Source of the DNA: DAIPHL01 sp036771375
GTDB taxonomy: Bacteria; Synergistota; Synergistia; Synergistales; Synergistaceae
Length of the DNA: 9,887 nt
Direction of reading: 5' to 3'
NCBI GenBank assembly: GCA_036771375.1
Contig: DAIPHL010000084.1
Coordinates: 1 to 9,887 of the forward strand
A program made the translations under genes and the position numbers. Every line of letters begins with the position of its first letter. Position 1 is the first letter of the stretch. Below, one piece after another: positions 7,623 through 9,887 of the stretch. The notes under the pieces were generated by a model that saw nothing but the letters and a program-made list of their open reading frames with translations, did no database searches and had not been told where the DNA came from.

Positions 7623-8252
7623 GTGTTGAGCAATCTTTGGGAAAACTATGAGCGGGGCCCGAAGGATATCGAGAGAAGGAGCTTCGATATTATCAGGGAG
7701 ACTCTCTCCTGCTACGCCATAGACGAGCGGCTGTTGGAGATCGTCGTTCGAGTGGTGCATGCCGGTGCGGATTTCTCCCTCGCAAATCTCGTCGAGTCCC
7801 ATAACGGCGCGGTGGAAGCCGCACGGAACGCTTTTTTGCAGGGGGGCGGAATTTTCTGCGACGTGGAGATGCTGAAAGCCGGTATCTCCAAGACGGAATG
7901 TTCGAGGTTGGGGCTTGAGCCCGTCTCGTACATTCACGCTCCACAGGTTCGGGAGAGGGCGCAAAGCCTGGAGATCACGAGGGCGATGGCGTCCGTCGAC
8001 CTGGCGGTCGAGGAGGGGATCCGCATATTCGCGTTCGGAAATGCACCGACGGCGCTCTTTCGTCTTCTGGAACACGTTCGCAAGGGTGCCGCGGTGGATT
8101 TCGTCTGTGGTATGCCGGTCGGTTTCGTGGGAGCCGCCGACAGCAAACAGGCTCTTTCTCTCTCCTCCGTTCCCGCCATCCTGATGCGTGGCCCCAGGGG
8201 GGGCTCCGGCCTCTGTGCCGCCTGCATGAACGCGCTTCTTCGCATGGCATGA
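7623..8252 (+). CDS. cbiC: Precorrin-8X / cobalt-precorrin-8 methylmutase
   Basis: CbiC moves the methyl group from C-11 to C-12 of (cobalt-)precorrin-8, giving (cobalto)hydrogenobyrinic/cobyrinic acid precursor in the corrin ring pathway. The 209-residue length is typical. Family features are IERRSFDIIRE near 16-26, the VVHAGADF block with His46 (likely the proton-transfer His), FCDVEMLKAGI, FAFGNAPTALFRLLE, GMPVGFVGAADSK, and the C-terminal RGPRGGSGLCAACMNALL. GTG 7623 is preferred: AAGGGAG (7611-7617) ends five bases upstream, and the frame further upstream runs through the riboswitch terminator. TTG 7626 is an alternative. An out-of-frame ATG at 7618 would give only a three-codon peptide ending in TGA. 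Expression is expected to fall when cobalamin is abundant. cbiK follows 45 bases downstream. Confidence 0.93.
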   Translation: MLSNLWENYERGPKDIERRSFDIIRETLSCYAIDERLLEIVVRVVHAGADFSLANLVESHNGAVEAARNAFLQGGGIFCDVEMLKAGISKTECSRLGLEPVSYIHAPQVRERAQSLEITRAMASVDLAVEEGIRIFAFGNAPTALFRLLEHVRKGAAVDFVCGMPVGFVGAADSKQALSLSSVPAILMRGPRGGSGLCAACMNALLRMA

Positions 8253-8283
8253 GTCGAACCAAAGCGAGCCATGACAACATACA

Positions 8284-8291
8284 GGGAGGGG
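8284..8291 (+). promoter_or_regulatory. Ribosome-binding site deciding the cbiK start
   Basis: GGGAGGGG lies six bases before TTG 8298. The upstream ATG at 8271 has no comparable site, and starting there would put a polar stretch in front of the signal peptide. The TTG start gives a standard signal peptide opening with MKFSSTRF. Confidence 0.8.
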
Positions 8292-8297
8292 TTTCGA

Positions 8298-9221
8298 TTG
8301 AAGTTTTCTTCGACACGGTTTTTGCGGATCATCATTATGGTAGGAGTGTTGATGACGTTGGTCAGCGGAATTGCTTTTGCGGGCGGAGGCGGCGATGACA
8401 AGGCCGCGAAGACGAAACACGGTATTCTTCTGGTCGCCTTCGGCAGCAGCATGCCGGAGGGACAGATGGCGATCGACGCCATGGAACAGGCGGTAAAGAG
8501 CGCATATCCCAATGTGGACGTCAGGGTCTCCTTCACCTCCCGCATCATCATGCGCAAGCTCGAGAGGGAGGAAAAACGGATCGTGGACGAGCCTGCGATC
8601 GCCTTGGCGAAGATGGCGTACGAGGGCTATACGCACGTCGCCGTCATGTCCACCCACATCATTCCGGGAGCCGAATACAAGGACCTGCAGGCCGTCGTGG
8701 CCGGATTCAAGACGATGGCGTCGCAAGGGACGAAGGCTGGGTTCCGTCATATCGAGCTCTCCAGGCCACTTCTCTGGGTTCCGGAGGACTTCACGAGCCT
8801 CGCCGACGTGCTCGTCAAGAGCTACGCCAAGGAAGCGGCTGAGGGCGCGGTGGTCTTCGTCGGACACGGAACGCACATGTTCGCCGATGCGGCCTATGGC
8901 GCGCTGCGGGATGCCCTGCAAAGGAAATCTTCGAACTTCTTCGTGGGGACGGTGGAAGGCTCTCCGAGCTATGACGATGTCCTGAAGGCCCTCAAGAAGA
9001 CCCGCTTCCGCAAGGTCGCCGTCGCCCCCGCGATGCTCGTTGCGGGTGACCACGCCCACAACGACATGGGAGGAGACGAGGATGATTCCTGGAAGGTCAT
9101 GCTGACGAAGGAAGGATACAAGGTCACGCCGAAATTGGTCGGTCTCGGACAGAACCCGGCGGTACAGAGGCTGCTGTTGAACAAGCTTCGCGAGGCTTGG
9201 GGAGAGAACGCCCCTAAATAG
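8298..9221 (+). CDS. cbiK: Exported sirohydrochlorin cobaltochelatase CbiK
   Basis: CbiK inserts Co2+ into sirohydrochlorin in the anaerobic cobalamin route. The 307-residue product starts with a signal peptide (basic n-region, hydrophobic core IIIMVGVLMTLVSGI, cleavage likely at AFA|G, residue 28), so it should be periplasmic. The family motifs follow: HGILLVAFGSS at 41-51, STHIIPGAEYKDL near 118-130, VGHGTHMFADAAY at 188-200, GTVEGSPSYDD at 217-227 and MLVAGDHAHNDMGGDEDDSWK near 246-266. His190, Glu220 and His252 equal Salmonella CbiK His145, Glu175 and His207 with one constant offset of 45, so the metal-site residues are intact. An exported CbiK that also binds heme is known in Desulfovibrio. 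Being exported makes its substrate source a puzzle. It follows cbiC in the same direction and is likely cotranscribed under the riboswitch. The start is TTG 8298. Confidence 0.93.
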   Translation: MKFSSTRFLRIIIMVGVLMTLVSGIAFAGGGGDDKAAKTKHGILLVAFGSSMPEGQMAIDAMEQAVKSAYPNVDVRVSFTSRIIMRKLEREEKRIVDEPAIALAKMAYEGYTHVAVMSTHIIPGAEYKDLQAVVAGFKTMASQGTKAGFRHIELSRPLLWVPEDFTSLADVLVKSYAKEAAEGAVVFVGHGTHMFADAAYGALRDALQRKSSNFFVGTVEGSPSYDDVLKALKKTRFRKVAVAPAMLVAGDHAHNDMGGDEDDSWKVMLTKEGYKVTPKLVGLGQNPAVQRLLLNKLREAWGENAPK

Positions 9222-9232
9222 AAGTTCATTTT

Positions 9233-9268
9233 CGGGACGATCGCTTTTTATTCTCCGCGATCGTCCCG
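9233..9268 (+). repeat. Perfect 12-bp inverted repeat after cbiK
   Basis: CGGGACGATCGC (9233-9244) is an exact inverted repeat of GCGATCGTCCCG (9257-9268), with a 12-base T-rich loop. It lies 12 bases after the cbiK stop. It can serve as a transcript-end hairpin, but no T-run follows on either strand. It directly precedes the DnaA-box-like cluster, so it may instead belong to that region. Confidence 0.8.
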
Positions 9269-9273
9269 TCCGT

Positions 9274-9348
9274 TTATCCACTTATCAACAATCGCGTATC
9301 ACCGATTATCACGGGAGAAAAGGTCGTTTTTCCACAAAGTTATCCACG
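9274..9348 (+). other. Cluster of DnaA-box-like 9-mers (origin-like)
   Basis: Compared with the consensus TTATCCACA, the gap holds TTATCCACT (9274-9282), TTATCAACA (9282-9290), TTTTCCACA (9328-9336) and TTATCCACG (9340-9348). Each differs by one base, and all have the same orientation. No similar sites were noticed elsewhere in the window. The first two overlap by one base, and the last two are 12 bases apart start-to-start. Such clusters bind the initiator DnaA at origins or at titration/regulatory sites. Being an origin is inference; presence of the motifs is directly visible. Confidence 0.6.
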
Positions 9349-9363
9349 ATCTGGGCATAAGTT

Positions 9364-9370
9364 GGGGGGA
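9364..9370 (+). promoter_or_regulatory. Ribosome-binding site for the BtuF-like gene
   Basis: GGGGGGA lies seven bases before TTG 9378 and supports that non-ATG start. No ATG or GTG fits the signal-peptide frame nearby. Confidence 0.65.
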
Positions 9371-9377
9371 TTCCACG

Positions 9378-9887
9378 TTGAACCCGACGGAAAAAGATAA
9401 AAAATTTGAAAATTGCAGCGTTTTTTTGCCTTTTCTCGTTTCCTTGTTCTTCCTTCTCATCACCCTTTCCGTCGTCTCCGAGGCGGCTTTCACCGTAAAA
9501 GACGATCTGGGGGACACGATCGTCTTCGACCTGCCCGCTTTCCGTATCGTCTCCCTGTACGCTGGGCACACCGAAAACCTGCTCGCGATCGGAGCCGGGG
9601 AGAAACTCGTCGCCGCCAGCCAGTCGGACGAAAAGGGTGTCGTCGGGACGCTCCCTCGGCTCGGCACAAAACCGGGTGTCGAACAGATCGTCGCTCTGAA
9701 GCCCGATCTGGTCCTGACGCGTCCGATGCACGTACGCGCGCAGGGAGCTCTTTACGACAGGCTCCGTGCGACGGGGATCCGGGTGCTCGCGTTCGATCCT
9801 CCCGGCTGGAAGGAGTTCGGCGGATATATCGAGCTTTTGGGAAAGATCACGGGACGGGAACGAGAGGCGAAAAAAGCTTCGCCGACC
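9378..9887 (+). CDS. BtuF-like periplasmic substrate-binding protein (partial, runs off window)
   Basis: This open frame covers 170 codons to the window edge without a stop. TTG 9378 gives a short charged n-region, then a hydrophobic stretch (about residues 15-33, VFLPFLVSLFFLLITLSVV) and a likely signal-peptidase site at SEA|A (residue 36), so the mature protein is exported. The mature part begins FTVKDDLGDTIVFDLP and continues RIVSLYAGHTENLLAIGAGEKLVA, then IVALKPDLVLTR, then GIRVLAFDPP. These are the marks of the BtuF/FhuD/TroA-type class III binding proteins of ABC importers for cobalamin, heme or siderophores. The cbiC-cbiK neighbours make cobalamin or a precursor the likely ligand, but this is inference. 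No second riboswitch was seen ahead of it; DnaA-box-like sites lie in its upstream region. The permease and ATPase genes would be expected downstream, outside the window. Confidence 0.85.
   Translation, partial: MNPTEKDKKFENCSVFLPFLVSLFFLLITLSVVSEAAFTVKDDLGDTIVFDLPAFRIVSLYAGHTENLLAIGAGEKLVAASQSDEKGVVGTLPRLGTKPGVEQIVALKPDLVLTRPMHVRAQGALYDRLRATGIRVLAFDPPGWKEFGGYIELLGKITGREREAKKASPT
9390..9427 (+). other. AT-rich stretch beside the DnaA-box cluster
   Basis: A stretch dominated by A and T with little G or C (a long A-run region, then a T-run at 9421-9427) lies about 40 bases after the last DnaA-like box. It is inside the signal-peptide coding part of the BtuF-like gene. In origins such stretches act as the unwinding element, but here low-GC codons for Lys, Phe and Asn may explain it equally well. 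Confidence 0.35.

Noticed and set aside
7596..9281. A 561-codon open frame on the minus strand opposite cbiC and cbiK
   Set aside because: It mirrors two well-recognised genes, its composition is typical of a GC-rich shadow, and no family features are visible.
9306..9314. TTATCACGG as a fifth DnaA box
   Set aside because: Three mismatches to the consensus; too weak to count.
1..9887. CRISPR arrays, insertion sequences, tRNA and rRNA genes
   Set aside because: No regularly spaced repeats, transposase-like frames, or tRNA/rRNA-like segments were seen.

Overview
This window looks like the chromosome of a moderately G+C-rich, probably anaerobic bacterium with an envelope that uses exported binding proteins. 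All supported genes are on the + strand. It opens with a replication/repair/tRNA-modification cluster (dnaN-recF-mnmG-dciA) and ends in cobalamin genes of the anaerobic (early-cobalt) route. The gene mix and codon usage remind me of Synergistota, but that placement is inference from memory, not a result.

Region 1 (1-4671): DNA polymerase III sliding clamp (dnaN), the recombination mediator RecF, the tRNA U34 modification enzyme MnmG and a DUF721/DciA-type putative helicase loader. The genes overlap or lie within about 20 bases of each other, so they look like one operon. dnaA may lie just upstream, outside the window. The recF, mnmG and dciA start codons each directly abut a GGAG motif, an unusual spacing that suggests translational coupling.

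Region 2 (4672-7310): a FabK/nitronate-monooxygenase-like flavoprotein with a C-terminal cysteine cluster, then an MFS transporter resembling the lysophospholipid transporter LplT. Both may relate to lipid metabolism, but that link is inference.

Region 3 (7311-9221): a perfect TATAAT box, a complete-looking cobalamin riboswitch with a classic B12 box, and a strong intrinsic terminator as expression platform. These precede cbiC (precorrin-8X/cobalt-precorrin-8 methylmutase) and cbiK (anaerobic cobaltochelatase). This CbiK has a clear signal peptide, so it is probably periplasmic, like the exported CbiK described in Desulfovibrio.

Region 4 (9222-9887): a perfect 12-bp dyad, then four DnaA-box-like 9-mers in the same orientation within 75 bp, then an AT-rich stretch. 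Together these resemble a DnaA-binding/origin-like region. The window ends inside a BtuF-like periplasmic binding-protein gene that starts at a TTG and runs off the edge; it probably serves cobalamin/corrinoid or iron-chelate uptake. The most interesting part is the junction where a B12-controlled exported chelatase, a DnaA-box cluster and an uptake protein meet, about 9 kb from dnaN.
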